A stretch of DNA of 43,119 nt. Origin: an uncultured Campylobacter sp. Its GTDB lineage: Bacteria; Campylobacterota; Campylobacteria; Campylobacterales; Campylobacteraceae. The position numbers were made by a program, and so were the translations under genes. Under the pieces are notes generated by a model. That model ran no database searches. It worked only from the letters and a program-made list of their open reading frames with translations, and was not told the origin of the DNA. Positions 32,350-41,137 of the stretch are shown in pieces. Each line of letters starts with the position of its first letter. The first letter of the stretch is position 1. Location: the NCBI RefSeq assembly GCF_947255105.1, contig NZ_CAMYFP010000011.1, positions 1 to 43,119 of the forward strand, in the 5' to 3' direction.

Positions 32350-32982
32350 TTACTCCATAAAGCCGTGAGGATTGGCGATAAATTTCTTTACTACCTCTAC
32401 ATCATCGCTAGTTATGATGTGATTATCTTTGGCGTAGTTTAAAAGGTCGTCTAAAGTTAGTAGGCTGTAGTATTTGGTATCTATCTTTTTAAAGTTTTCA
32501 AAGCTCTCATCAAAACCATAGCTAAAGATACTAACACAACCAAGCACTTCAAGCCCTTGCTCTCTTGCGCTATTGATAGCGGCGATGGAAGAGTTGCCAG
32601 TTGAGATGAGATCTTCAAGCACAACTGTCTTTTGTCCAGCTTCAAAAAAGCCCTCTATCTTCTTGCCTCTGCCGTGAGTTTTGTTTTTGGAAAGTATATA
32701 AACCATCGGTTTTTTTAACTTGCTACTTACAAAAGCACCGTGCGCTATAGCTCCTGTTGCAGTTGCCGCTAGTAGCTCGATATCTTTAAATTTATCCTCT
32801 ATCAAATTTGCCAAAAACTGAGCCACCTGCTCTCTTTGAGCTACGTAACTTATAAGAACTCTATTGTCACAATATATCGGACTTTTTATACCTGATGCCC
32901 AGATAAATGGCTCTTTTGTATTGATAAAAACTGCCTTTGTATCAAAAAGTATCTTTGCAACTTCTTTTTTATAATCCATCAT
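32350..32982 (-). CDS. pyrE: Orotate phosphoribosyltransferase
   Basis: This 210-residue enzyme adds PRPP to orotate in pyrimidine synthesis. The PRPP loop reads V-L-E-D-L-I-S-T-G, and the catalytic flexible loop is K-N-K-T-H-G-R-G-K-K. The segments W-A-S-G-I-K-S-P-I-Y-C-D-N-R and A-T-A-T-G-A-I-A-H-G resemble the Bacillus-type PyrE more than my memory of the C. jejuni enzyme. A TTG at 32997 would extend it; ATG 32982, overlapping the pseudopilin stop as ATGATG, is preferred (ATG 32979 is the alternative). Tight coupling to a pseudopilin gene is a curiosity of order. Confidence 0.9.
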   Translation of the reverse strand: MMDYKKEVAKILFDTKAVFINTKEPFIWASGIKSPIYCDNRVLISYVAQREQVAQFLANLIEDKFKDIELLAATATGAIAHGAFVSSKLKKPMVYILSKNKTHGRGKKIEGFFEAGQKTVVLEDLISTGNSSIAAINSAREQGLEVLGCVSIFSYGFDESFENFKKIDTKYYSLLTLDDLLNYAKDNHIITSDDVEVVKKFIANPHGFME

Positions 32983-33665
32983 TTTTCTATTTCCCAAGAT
33001 ATTGCGCCAGCTTCAGCAGTAACTGTTATCACCCCTTTGCCGCCATTTTTGTGTGTTAGAGTTATATTGCAATCACCAGTAAGATATCTATCTCCAGGAT
33101 TTTTGGCACCTCCACCTCCACTTGTAGAGACCTTTCTTAAAGGGATTCCTGTGTTGTCAAATGCTATTGCTTTATTTCTATCTTTGCTACACTCTCGACC
33201 TTCAAATTTAACTTCTTTTATGCCAAATCTCTTTCCTATATCCATATTTTTATTTAATTTTTTTCTATCGGCTGCTGTTGCTGAGCTTGCAAAATTTGCA
33301 GTCATATATCTGTTGTTGCCCTCTCCTGGCATTTTGGCAACTTCATTTATGCTATTTAGATTGCCACTTACATCCAAATCCCTATAAACAGAGTATCTCA
33401 AACTTTTTTCGCCATCATAGGTAGTTTCAGAAAACTCAAGCATCCATCTTTTTTTGAACCAATCTTTATCAGTGACATCATAATCATCGCTTATAAGTGC
33501 CAAGTGCTGTGCATAGGCCAAATCAGACGCTATCTGTGCAGTGACCTCTTCTAATGGACTTGAAGAGATGCGCGGTATGATGGTCGCCGACAATATTCCA
33601 ATAACTACGATTATGATTACAAGCTCTATAAATGTAAAGGCTCTTTTAAATTTAACTACTTTCAT
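32979..33665 (-). CDS. Type II secretion/competence pseudopilin-like protein
   Basis: This 228-residue protein has a short basic leader and the prepilin methylation motif R-A-F-T-F-I-E-L-V, with cleavage expected between Ala9 and Phe10 and the conserved Glu at +5. A hydrophobic helix of about 20 residues follows, ending I-P-R-I. The globular part includes a Gly-rich stretch (about 183-190) and two cysteines (about 159 and 199) that could form a disulfide. Such proteins in Campylobacter belong to a pseudopilus system linked to DNA uptake or secretion. It needs a prepilin peptidase encoded elsewhere. Confidence 0.85.
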   Translation of the reverse strand: MKVVKFKRAFTFIELVIIIVVIGILSATIIPRISSSPLEEVTAQIASDLAYAQHLALISDDYDVTDKDWFKKRWMLEFSETTYDGEKSLRYSVYRDLDVSGNLNSINEVAKMPGEGNNRYMTANFASSATAADRKKLNKNMDIGKRFGIKEVKFEGRECSKDRNKAIAFDNTGIPLRKVSTSGGGGAKNPGDRYLTGDCNITLTHKNGGKGVITVTAEAGAISWEIEK

Positions 33666-33700
33666 GGCTGGTATTATATCATAAATTTAGAGCTAAAAAA

Positions 33701-34903
33701 CTACTTGTAGAGATAAAATTTATCAACCAACAAAGCGCCCTTTTTTATCTCATAAATTTTTTTGCTATTTGCAAAATCGCTGCTACTTAGATAAAGCTCG
33801 CCGCCCTTTTCTATGCCGTAAAATTTGAGCCTTAAAGCAAGCTCTTCATCATTTGTTAGCACCTCATTTATGCCATCACTCTTTAACTTAAAAGCAAGCT
33901 CTTTTACAATGTCAAAATGATATATAAAGTGCTTTTTGGGATTGGTACTATAAAGAGTAGAATAGAGCATTTGGTTGAAAACAATAGCAAATGAGTTAAG
34001 CGCCAAAAAGGAGATAGCAACCCAAAAAAGAGTCTTTTGCACCTTTCTGTATTGTGGAAGTCTTGAGCGATATGAGTGCATAAAAACTCTAAACATCAAA
34101 GGTGTTGCAATGACACAAAATGACAAAAACTCTTCAAGCATAAGCTTTTGCCTAAATGACAAGATAAGGCAGATAATAAAGCCAGAAGTTGATATAAACC
34201 AAAGAATTTCTTTATACCCTTTTATCCAAATGCGGTAAATCGTATAGACAAAAAACAAAAAGACAAGAGGCGAAAAAACAGCTGCAAAAACGCCCATTGT
34301 ATCCAAAAAATAGTTCTTTGGACGGCCGCCTATGTTGTAGTCATAGAAAAAAACAGAGGCAAAGATAAGTGCCAAACCAACAAAAACAATCTCTGCTTTT
34401 TTGTTGTATATGCCAAAAAGCAGGATTGAAATATATAAAATGATAAAAGAGCGATCTATCAAAAGTGTCGCTGCCAAAAGGGCAAAAAACCAAATTTGCT
34501 TTCTATCTTTGTAGAGATAAATTATACAAAGTGTAAAAAATATCACAATGCCAGAGCTTCCAACGACTATCGCACTTGCCATAACTCCAGGTAAAAACAT
34601 ATATAAAATAAGAGTATAAACTCTATCGCACTCCCTTTTTAAGACCCTTCTTGAAACTTTATAAAGCATAAAGATATTAAGAAGATGAAACAGCAAAAAT
34701 GGCAATCTAACACCAATATCACTATGTGGAAAAAAGCTCTCAAAAAAACGAGCTAGATAGGCGGTTGGGTTGTTTTGATTGAAAAATAGATCTGCTTCGT
34801 AGTAACTTATGCTTAAGTTTTCCATAGAAAACAAAAGCGCGGATAAATTTACAAACAGTGCGATAAAAAAAAGTATTTTATAGCTTCTAAACTCTACTTT
34901 CAT
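33701..34903 (-). CDS. Multi-pass membrane protein, GT-C glycosyltransferase-like
   Basis: This 400-residue protein has about 9-10 hydrophobic spans and a C-terminal soluble tail of roughly 80 residues. The layout, with an acidic pair E-A-D near residues 36-38 after the first span and R-L-P-F-L-L-F-H-L-L near 65-74, is reminiscent of ArnT/PMT-like GT-C glycosyltransferases, which use lipid-linked sugars. The similarity is by pattern only, and the substrate is unknown. It overlaps the MFS gene by 17 bases. Confidence 0.6.
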   Translation of the reverse strand: MKVEFRSYKILFFIALFVNLSALLFSMENLSISYYEADLFFNQNNPTAYLARFFESFFPHSDIGVRLPFLLFHLLNIFMLYKVSRRVLKRECDRVYTLILYMFLPGVMASAIVVGSSGIVIFFTLCIIYLYKDRKQIWFFALLAATLLIDRSFIILYISILLFGIYNKKAEIVFVGLALIFASVFFYDYNIGGRPKNYFLDTMGVFAAVFSPLVFLFFVYTIYRIWIKGYKEILWFISTSGFIICLILSFRQKLMLEEFLSFCVIATPLMFRVFMHSYRSRLPQYRKVQKTLFWVAISFLALNSFAIVFNQMLYSTLYSTNPKKHFIYHFDIVKELAFKLKSDGINEVLTNDEELALRLKFYGIEKGGELYLSSSDFANSKKIYEIKKGALLVDKFYLYK

Positions 34904-36035
34904 AGCTATGAAGCCCCTTTATAAGCACGCCTGCTAAAAACAGCACAAAAGTCAAAAATATTAGCAAAATATGCCAACCGCCAAATTTATAGATGAAAGG
35001 TGGCAAAATAGTCCCAAATGTCCCGCCCGCATAGTAAAAACTTACATAAAGACCATTAGTTATGGCTTTGTAGTTTTGAGCCATTTTATTGATAGTTCCT
35101 GTTGAGATAGAGTGAGCGATAAAGTTACCAAGACAGATAAAAAGCATAGCTATAAAGATAATTGCAAAACTCTTTAGATGCAAAAACTGCAGACTAATGG
35201 CAAAAAGTGCGATACCAGCAATTATGGCAAATGATGGAAAGTTAAATTTACTTACAATTAGCTTAGCATTAAAAGCTGCCACAACTCCAAGAGTATAGCC
35301 AAAATAGACAATTCCTGTTTTAAAACCGCTATATTGCTCGCTAAAACTCATAAGATAAAATGGCAAAAAGTTAAGAACAGCTTGAAAAGTAAAAAAGATA
35401 CAAAATGCCGCCAAACAGATGAAAAGATTGTTTTTTTTGGAAATTGTCTCTTTTAGCTCTTTTAATGTTGGCTTTAGGTAGTTTGGCGTTTTGGATGCAG
35501 AGAGCTTGTTGCAAAGATGAGATGCAAAAAGCATCAAAATGCCAAGCAGTATAAAAAAGACTCTCCAATTAAAAAGATCTGTAAAAAAACCTGATAAAAA
35601 CCGCCCTACAAAACCGCCAACTATCGTTATGCCAATATATCTTGCAATAACTAAACCAACTTCGCTAGCAGTTGAGTTTAAAGAGAGATAACTCATAATC
35701 CCAGTAAGTGCAAGCGGAGCTATAAGCCCTTGAATAATCCTTATAGACAAAAGAGTTTTATAGCCATTTGAAAGTGCAAAGACAATCTCTAAGATCCCAA
35801 AGATAAAAAAAGCCCAAACCAAGAGATTTTTGATAGGAAACTTCTCCAACAAATAGTCATAAAATATAGAAGCTACTGCAAGTGGCGCAAGAATTGCTGT
35901 AGTAAAAAGCGAGGCTTTAAATTTAGAGAGCTCAAAAAGCTCTGCAAAAAGCGGCTGGATTGGCTGTGTTGCGTACATAAGGCAAGTTGTCAATATAGTA
36001 GCAAAATAGAGAGTATAGAGATCTTTTTTTCTCAT
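34887..36035 (-). CDS. Major facilitator superfamily transporter
   Basis: This 382-residue protein has 12 predicted spans and an MFS layout, with the N-terminal half starting Y-F-A-T-I-L-T-T-C-L and a G-R-F-L-S-G-F-F-T-D-L loop near span 5. It resembles YnfM/AraJ-type drug or metabolite exporters. The substrate cannot be told. It lies two bases after the phosphoribosyltransferase gene and overlaps the membrane protein gene that follows, so it is part of the mqnE-pyrE run. Confidence 0.85.
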   Translation of the reverse strand: MRKKDLYTLYFATILTTCLMYATQPIQPLFAELFELSKFKASLFTTAILAPLAVASIFYDYLLEKFPIKNLLVWAFFIFGILEIVFALSNGYKTLLSIRIIQGLIAPLALTGIMSYLSLNSTASEVGLVIARYIGITIVGGFVGRFLSGFFTDLFNWRVFFILLGILMLFASHLCNKLSASKTPNYLKPTLKELKETISKKNNLFICLAAFCIFFTFQAVLNFLPFYLMSFSEQYSGFKTGIVYFGYTLGVVAAFNAKLIVSKFNFPSFAIIAGIALFAISLQFLHLKSFAIIFIAMLFICLGNFIAHSISTGTINKMAQNYKAITNGLYVSFYYAGGTFGTILPPFIYKFGGWHILLIFLTFVLFLAGVLIKGLHSYESRV

Positions 36036-36037
36036 AA

Positions 36038-36475
36038 CTAAATGCTAATATCCCAAAAAAAATGGACCCAATCATCACTTAAATGAAGCCAAAAATCAGG
36101 CTTAATAATGGCTTTTTTCTTATAAAAAATAGTAGCAATCCTAATCTCACACTCTGGATAGCTCTTTTGCAAAACCTCTTTTATCTTACTCAAGCTCTCG
36201 CCACTATCTACGATATCATCGACAACTAAAACTCTTTTATATCCACAAAGATCTGGAATATTTAAAAGCTTTACATCATCAAGCTTTTTTTTGCCGTCAT
36301 AGTGGATGGAGTTTAGAGCAAATAAATTTCTATTTTCCAATGCAACTGCCAAAAAATGAGAGAGAGTAACGCCACCTCTAGCGATAGCAACTATGACCTC
36401 TGGATTGAATTCATCTCTTATCTGAATAGAAAACCGCTTGATATCTTCGCTAAATTGATTGAAACTATAATACAT
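36038..36475 (-). CDS. Purine-type phosphoribosyltransferase
   Basis: This 145-residue type I phosphoribosyltransferase has the PRPP-binding motif V-L-V-V-D-D-I-V-D-S-G-E-S near residues 79-91 and an early A-I-A-R-G-G-V-T-L segment. Size and pattern fit xanthine-guanine or hypoxanthine phosphoribosyltransferases (Gpt-like) used for purine salvage. The base specificity is inferred. It sits 17 bases after mqnE and two bases before the MFS gene. Confidence 0.85.
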   Translation of the reverse strand: MYYSFNQFSEDIKRFSIQIRDEFNPEVIVAIARGGVTLSHFLAVALENRNLFALNSIHYDGKKKLDDVKLLNIPDLCGYKRVLVVDDIVDSGESLSKIKEVLQKSYPECEIRIATIFYKKKAIIKPDFWLHLSDDWVHFFWDISI

Positions 36476-36492
36476 CGTAACTCACTATAAAT

Positions 36493-37569
36493 TTAGAAAA
36501 CTTGAATTTTATTGTAAAGACTATCTCTTAGCACTGGAGTAAATCCCGCTGTTTTTATAAGCTCTATAAACTCCTCTTTGCTTACACCTTTGCTACTCTT
36601 TGCACCTGCACTACTTTGGATCTTCTCTTCCTCTATGGTGCCATCTAGATCATCTGCTCCAAATTCCTGCGCAACAAGGGCTAAATTTAAGGTGCTAGTC
36701 GCCCAATATGCTTTGATGTGGCTGATATTGTCCAACATCAACCTAGAGATTGCATAGGTCTTTAGTATCTCAACAGAGCCCAAAAAATTATCTAACTTTA
36801 GATAGTTGTTGGCTCTTTGATAAACTAGCGGTATAAAGGCGTTAAAACCACCTTTGCCATTTTTGATAGCAACATCTTGAACCTCTCTTAGGCGTATCAT
36901 ATGATCTATTCTATGCTCTCTTTTTTCAATATGTCCAAAAAGCATAGTAGCATTACTCTCTCTGCCAAGTTCGTGCCAAAGAGTGTGGATTTTGAGCCAT
37001 TGATTGCTCTTTACTTTGCCATGGCAAAGTTTTTTTCTAACTATCTCATTAAAAATCTCAGCTCCGCCTCCTGGCATCGAATCCACGCCACTTTCTATCA
37101 TCTTTTGCAAAATCTCTTCATAGCTATATCCATATCTTCTATGCAAAAAATCAACCTCAGCCGCTGTCATTGCCTTGATATGAAGCGATGGGTAGCGCTC
37201 TTTTATCTTTTTAAAGATATCAAAATACCACTCAAAGCCTACATTTGGATTGTGAGCTGAGACGATATGCATCTCCATAGCGCCATTTTTAACACTTCTA
37301 TCTACGATATCCATAATCTCATCATAGCTCAAAGTATAGGCATTGTCGTTTTTTCTATGCGATGAAAAGGCACAAAAAAGACAGACATCGGCGCATAAAT
37401 TTGTAGGATTTATATGTCTGTTTTGGTTAAAATAGACCTCTTTTTTATGTAACAACTCTCTTTTTTTGCCTGCAAATTTACCAAGCGTAAAGAGATCTAA
37501 CTCATAAAGCCCAACTCCATCTTCATAGCTAAGCCGCTCACCGCTTTTAAGCTTTTCTATCAACTCCAT
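36493..37569 (-). CDS. mqnE: Aminofutalosine synthase (radical SAM)
   Basis: This 358-residue radical SAM enzyme joins SAM to 3-[(1-carboxyvinyl)oxy]benzoate to give aminofutalosine, an early step of the alternative menaquinone pathway used by Campylobacter and Helicobacter. The [4Fe-4S] motif is Cys59-X3-Cys63-X2-Cys66. The segments H-I-V-S-A-H-N-P and S-M-P-G-G-G-A-E-I-F fit the MqnE/MqnC group, and the latter plus the length favour MqnE. It is the first gene of the minus-strand run down to pyrE. Confidence 0.9.
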   Translation of the reverse strand: MELIEKLKSGERLSYEDGVGLYELDLFTLGKFAGKKRELLHKKEVYFNQNRHINPTNLCADVCLFCAFSSHRKNDNAYTLSYDEIMDIVDRSVKNGAMEMHIVSAHNPNVGFEWYFDIFKKIKERYPSLHIKAMTAAEVDFLHRRYGYSYEEILQKMIESGVDSMPGGGAEIFNEIVRKKLCHGKVKSNQWLKIHTLWHELGRESNATMLFGHIEKREHRIDHMIRLREVQDVAIKNGKGGFNAFIPLVYQRANNYLKLDNFLGSVEILKTYAISRLMLDNISHIKAYWATSTLNLALVAQEFGADDLDGTIEEEKIQSSAGAKSSKGVSKEEFIELIKTAGFTPVLRDSLYNKIQVF

Positions 37570-37653
37570 CTATCAAAAACTCCAAATAAACTCTTCTTAA
37601 ATTTACTAACATTATAAATATATAGCCTTAAAAAAAGTTTTGTTTTTTTGTTG

Positions 37654-37659
37654 TATAAT
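37654..37659 (+). promoter_or_regulatory. Strong Campylobacter-type promoter of glmS
   Basis: A TTTTTTTG block at 37643-37650, TTG, then TATAAT form an almost ideal local promoter, 43 bases before the glmS ATG. Confidence 0.7.
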
Positions 37660-37702
37660 ACAAAATCTAAATAGACTCTTAAAGAGATAAAAGGACTTTT
37701 TA

Positions 37703-39517
37703 ATGTGCGGAATTGTTGGATATATAGGCAATAAAGAGAAAAAAGAATTTTTACTAGATGGGCTTAGAGAGCTTGAATACAGAGGCTATGATAGTTCAGG
37801 AATGGCTATAATTACCGAAGATGAGAAGAGTTTTTGCTTTAAGGCAACTGGCAAGATAGACAACCTAGCACAAAAAATGCAGAAATTTAGCTCAGATGGA
37901 ATGGGCATTGGTATCGCTCACACTAGATGGGCAACTCATGGAAAACCTACAGAAGCAAACGCTCATCCTCACCTTGGCAACTATAGCTTTACTGCGCACA
38001 ACGGCATTATCGAAAACTACAAAGAGCTAAAAGAGTCACTTTTAGCAAAAGGTGTTATTTTTGAAAGTAAGACCGATAGCGAGGTCATTGTTCATCTTTT
38101 TGAATCTATAAACAATGAGATAAAAGATCCCTTTGTTGCCTTTACAAAGACCATAGCACAGCTAAAAGGCTCATTTGCGATACTACTTATAACAAAGGCA
38201 GCAAAGGATACTATCTTTTTTGCCAAACAATCAACTCCACTAATAGTTGGCAAAAACAAAGATGGCGAAGTAGTCTTTGCCTCATGCGACGCACCACTTA
38301 TCAAAGATATAAGCAAAGCTATCTATCTTGAAGATGGCGAGTATGGATTTGCCAAATTTGGTGATATCTCTTTGTTTAAGAGTGGCAAAAAGATAGAGCC
38401 ACTCTACAAAGAGCTCCCTAAAAACAGAGAGAGCGCACAAAAAAATGGCTATAGATTTTTTATGGAAAAAGAGATTTATGAGCAAAGCGATATCGCAAAC
38501 AACTGCCTTCTTGAGCGAGTAAAAGATGATGATATACTCTTTGATGAGATAGATGAAAATATCTTTAAAGGTATAGATGAGATTATTTTTGGCGCTTGCG
38601 GGACAAGCTATCATGCCGCACTTACAGCCTCTTATCTTTTTGAGCGTATAGCCAAAATAAGAGTAAAGGTCGATATTGCTAGTGAGTTTAGATATAAAAA
38701 GCCTCTTATTAAGCCAAACTCACTCTTTATTGCTATCTCTCAAAGCGGCGAAACAGCCGATACTTTGGGAGCTTTAGATGTAGCAAAAAAAGCCGGCATC
38801 AAAACTCTTGCCATTTGCAATGTCGATAACAGCTCTATGGTAAGAACTGCGGACTACTCCATCTTAACAAGAGCTGGCGTTGAAAAAGGTGTGGCAAGCA
38901 CAAAGGCCTTTTCAATGCAAGTTTTGGTTCTTTGGATGTTGGTTTTGCTTGCTGCTAAAGTAAATAAAAGGATAGAAAAATCCGAGCTAAAAAGCGAGAT
39001 AAAGGCGATTTTAAGTGCCTCAAAAGCACTCAAAGTAGATAAACAACTTCAAACTCAAATTTCTAAAATAAGCAAAAACTACCTAAAAGGTCATGGATTT
39101 TTCTATATCGGAAGAGATATTTTCTATCCTTTGGCACTTGAGGGCGCTTTAAAACTTAAAGAGATTAGCTATCTTCACGCAGAGGGCTACCCAAGTGGCG
39201 AGATGAAACATGGACCTATCGCTTTGGTTGATGATGGACTCTATACGATAGCTCTCATGCCAGAACTTCTACTTTATGAAAAGACAAAAAGCAATGTCGA
39301 AGAGCTTATCTCTAGAAATAGCAAAGTCCTTGCCATAAGCCCATTGCCATTTGAGCCTGCCAATGACCTTATTATGATTAAAAGAGAGTCTCACCCAATG
39401 CTTGAGTATTTTAGTATATTGAAGGTCTTGCAACTCTTCGCACTAGAGATTTGTGTAAGCCTTGGAAACAATGTCGATATGCCTAGAAATTTAGCCAAGA
39501 GTGTTACTGTAGAATGA
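37703..39517 (+). CDS. glmS: Glutamine-fructose-6-phosphate aminotransferase
   Basis: This 604-residue enzyme makes glucosamine 6-phosphate, the entry to peptidoglycan and lipooligosaccharide sugars. The N-terminal glutaminase begins M-C-G-I-V-G-Y, with Cys as the catalytic residue after Met removal, and shows H-T-R-W-A-T-H-G. Two SIS domains follow, with S-Q-S-G-E-T-A-D-T, S-T-K-A-F and H-A-E-G-Y-P-S-G-E-M-K-H-G-P. No glmS ribozyme is visible upstream. The HIT gene overlaps its stop by ATGA. Confidence 0.97.
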   Translation: MCGIVGYIGNKEKKEFLLDGLRELEYRGYDSSGMAIITEDEKSFCFKATGKIDNLAQKMQKFSSDGMGIGIAHTRWATHGKPTEANAHPHLGNYSFTAHNGIIENYKELKESLLAKGVIFESKTDSEVIVHLFESINNEIKDPFVAFTKTIAQLKGSFAILLITKAAKDTIFFAKQSTPLIVGKNKDGEVVFASCDAPLIKDISKAIYLEDGEYGFAKFGDISLFKSGKKIEPLYKELPKNRESAQKNGYRFFMEKEIYEQSDIANNCLLERVKDDDILFDEIDENIFKGIDEIIFGACGTSYHAALTASYLFERIAKIRVKVDIASEFRYKKPLIKPNSLFIAISQSGETADTLGALDVAKKAGIKTLAICNVDNSSMVRTADYSILTRAGVEKGVASTKAFSMQVLVLWMLVLLAAKVNKRIEKSELKSEIKAILSASKALKVDKQLQTQISKISKNYLKGHGFFYIGRDIFYPLALEGALKLKEISYLHAEGYPSGEMKHGPIALVDDGLYTIALMPELLLYEKTKSNVEELISRNSKVLAISPLPFEPANDLIMIKRESHPMLEYFSILKVLQLFALEICVSLGNNVDMPRNLAKSVTVE

Positions 39518-39888
39518 TCTACGAAGATAAGGATTTTTACATAAAAGCCAATGAGAGCAAAAATCCATGGCTTATCATATTTACCAAAGAGCCTTATAAA
39601 GAGCTAAGCGATATGAGCGATGAGTTAAGAGCAAAGCTTTTTGCACTGGCTATGATAGTAGAAAAAACTATGCTAGAGTTTTATAGCCCAACAAAGATAA
39701 ATTTAGCAAGTTTTGGCAATGAGCTTCCAAGAGTCCATCTCCATATCATCGCAAGATTTAGTGATGATGAGTATTTTCCAAACTCTATGTGGGGAGAAAA
39801 ACTACGAGAGTTTAACAGCGACTCACTGCCTAGTTTTGATGAGTTTGTTAGAGCTCTTCAAAAAAGATTGAAAGTTAAATTTGACTAA
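39514..39888 (+). CDS. HIT-family hydrolase-like protein
   Basis: This 124-residue protein has the HIT layout, with N-P-W-L-I-I-F near residues 17-23 and the nucleotide-binding block R-V-H-L-H-I-I-A-R near 73-81. The catalytic histidine is expected at His75, followed by His77. The first His of the classic H-x-H-x-H is Arg73, a substitution typical of a proteobacterial HIT subfamily where this site varies. It may hydrolyse dinucleoside polyphosphates or similar nucleotides. It is translationally coupled to glmS. Confidence 0.85.
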   Translation: MIYEDKDFYIKANESKNPWLIIFTKEPYKELSDMSDELRAKLFALAMIVEKTMLEFYSPTKINLASFGNELPRVHLHIIARFSDDEYFPNSMWGEKLREFNSDSLPSFDEFVRALQKRLKVKFD

Positions 39889-39946
39889 ACCGCTTAAACT
39901 TGGAGTAGTTTTACTCTATTGACAAAACCACTCCAACCAAAACTCT

Positions 39947-40816
39947 CTAACTTTCAAAATACCTCCTCAAGCTCCCACCACTCTCCATCTCTCTAAGCCT
40001 TGCAATCCTATCTGCCGTAGTTGGGTGAGTCCTAAAAAGCGATGAGATGTTGCTGCTAAGTGCATTTAGTGGATTGATGATAAACATATGCGAAGTTTGT
40101 GGCGTGACGTTTTTTAGAACCTCGCCTTTAGAGTAGTTTTCAAGCTTGCTTAAAGCACTGATTAGCGCCTCTGGATCTTGCGTAAGAAGCGCTGAGCCTC
40201 TATCTGCTGCATATTCTCTACTTCTTGAGATACTAAGCTGTATCACAGAAGCCACCAAAGGCATCACCAAAGCCGCCACAAGCGCTACCAAAGCGTTGTT
40301 TTTGCCTCTATTCTCCCCAAAAACAGCTCCCATTTGAGCGATATTTGCAAGTATAGCTATAGCTCCTGCAAACATAGCCGCTACCGAGCCTGTAAGGATA
40401 TCGTAGTGTCTAACATGACTAAGCTCATGAGCTATCACCGCCCTAACCTCTCTCTCATCCAAAAGCTCCAAAAGCCCCTCTGTCACAGCCACAGCTGCGT
40501 GATTGGGATTGCGTCCTGTTGCAAAGGCATTGGGCGTGCTATCTGGCACTATGTAGATTTGCGGCACTGGCAAAGAGGCCCTCTTACAAAGCTCTTTTAC
40601 CATCTCACATAGCCCCTTTGCCGACCTCTCATCCACTCTACAGGCATGGTATCTACTAAGAACTATCCTATCACTGAAAAAATATCCATAAAAGTTCATA
40701 GCCGTCGCCAAAACAAAAGCCACAACCATACCAGTACTACCAGCCACCAAGTTGCCAACAAAGACAAAAAGAACCATAAGCACACACATTAGAAAAGTTG
40801 TCTTTACTATCTCCAT
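39947..40816 (-). CDS. htpX: Membrane zinc metalloprotease HtpX
   Basis: This 289-residue M48 protease has two N-terminal spans (about 5-45), the zinc site H-E-L-S-H near residues 130-134, further spans near 145-200, and the downstream zinc Glu in R-E-Y-A-A-D. It degrades damaged inner-membrane proteins. An in-frame start at 40843 exists, but ATG 40816 is preceded by AAGGAAGAGAG and gives the usual M-E-I-V-K-T-T-F N-terminus. It is divergent from the porin gene across a structured spacer. Confidence 0.93.
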   Translation of the reverse strand: MEIVKTTFLMCVLMVLFVFVGNLVAGSTGMVVAFVLATAMNFYGYFFSDRIVLSRYHACRVDERSAKGLCEMVKELCKRASLPVPQIYIVPDSTPNAFATGRNPNHAAVAVTEGLLELLDEREVRAVIAHELSHVRHYDILTGSVAAMFAGAIAILANIAQMGAVFGENRGKNNALVALVAALVMPLVASVIQLSISRSREYAADRGSALLTQDPEALISALSKLENYSKGEVLKNVTPQTSHMFIINPLNALSSNISSLFRTHPTTADRIARLREMESGGSLRRYFES

Positions 40817-40918
40817 CTCTCTTCCTTGATCTAAATTTGACAAATTTTATAACAAAGAGATAAACAAAAGCCATTACCGACCATTTACCAAATTTATATA
40901 AGATAATCCTACTAAACT

Positions 40919-40979
40919 AAAAGCTAATTTCTATCCCACAAAAGAGAGTGTTGTTTAGCACTCTCTTTAACTAGCTTTT
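40919..40979 (+). ncRNA. Nested stem-loop, candidate small RNA or leader element
   Basis: An inner 10-bp stem AAAGAGAGTG / CACTCTCTTT (40941-40950 and 40959-40968) with an 8-base loop sits inside an outer 8-bp stem AAAAGCTA / TAGCTTTT (40919-40926 and 40972-40979). No gene ends upstream of it in either direction, as htpX and porin diverge. It therefore is not an ordinary gene terminator. A small + strand RNA ending in TTTT is possible; GATAAT near 40902 could be its -10. Confidence 0.4.
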
Positions 40980-41089
40980 CACCTACTCTACTACCAAGCC
41001 CAACTGCCACTAAAGCCAAATTTAGGACTTTTTTAGTAAATGGTTGGTAATCTTTCAATCATATTAAGTTTGTTTTAAGCAACATCTTA

Positions 41090-41107
41090 AGATTTTTTGG
41101 CTATCAT
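41090..41107 (+). promoter_or_regulatory. Porin promoter
   Basis: A run of six T followed by GGC and TATCAT (41102-41107) resembles the Campylobacter -16/-10 pattern and lies 31 bases before the porin ATG. TACAAT at 41113-41118 is an alternative but leaves a very short leader. AAGGAG is the ribosome site. Confidence 0.5.
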
Positions 41108-41137
41108 ACACCTACAATATTTTTATAAGGAGTAAAT

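Noticed and set aside
37570..37702. glmS ribozyme
   Set aside because: The spacer is short and AT-rich, with no ribozyme core. It is an ordinary promoter region.
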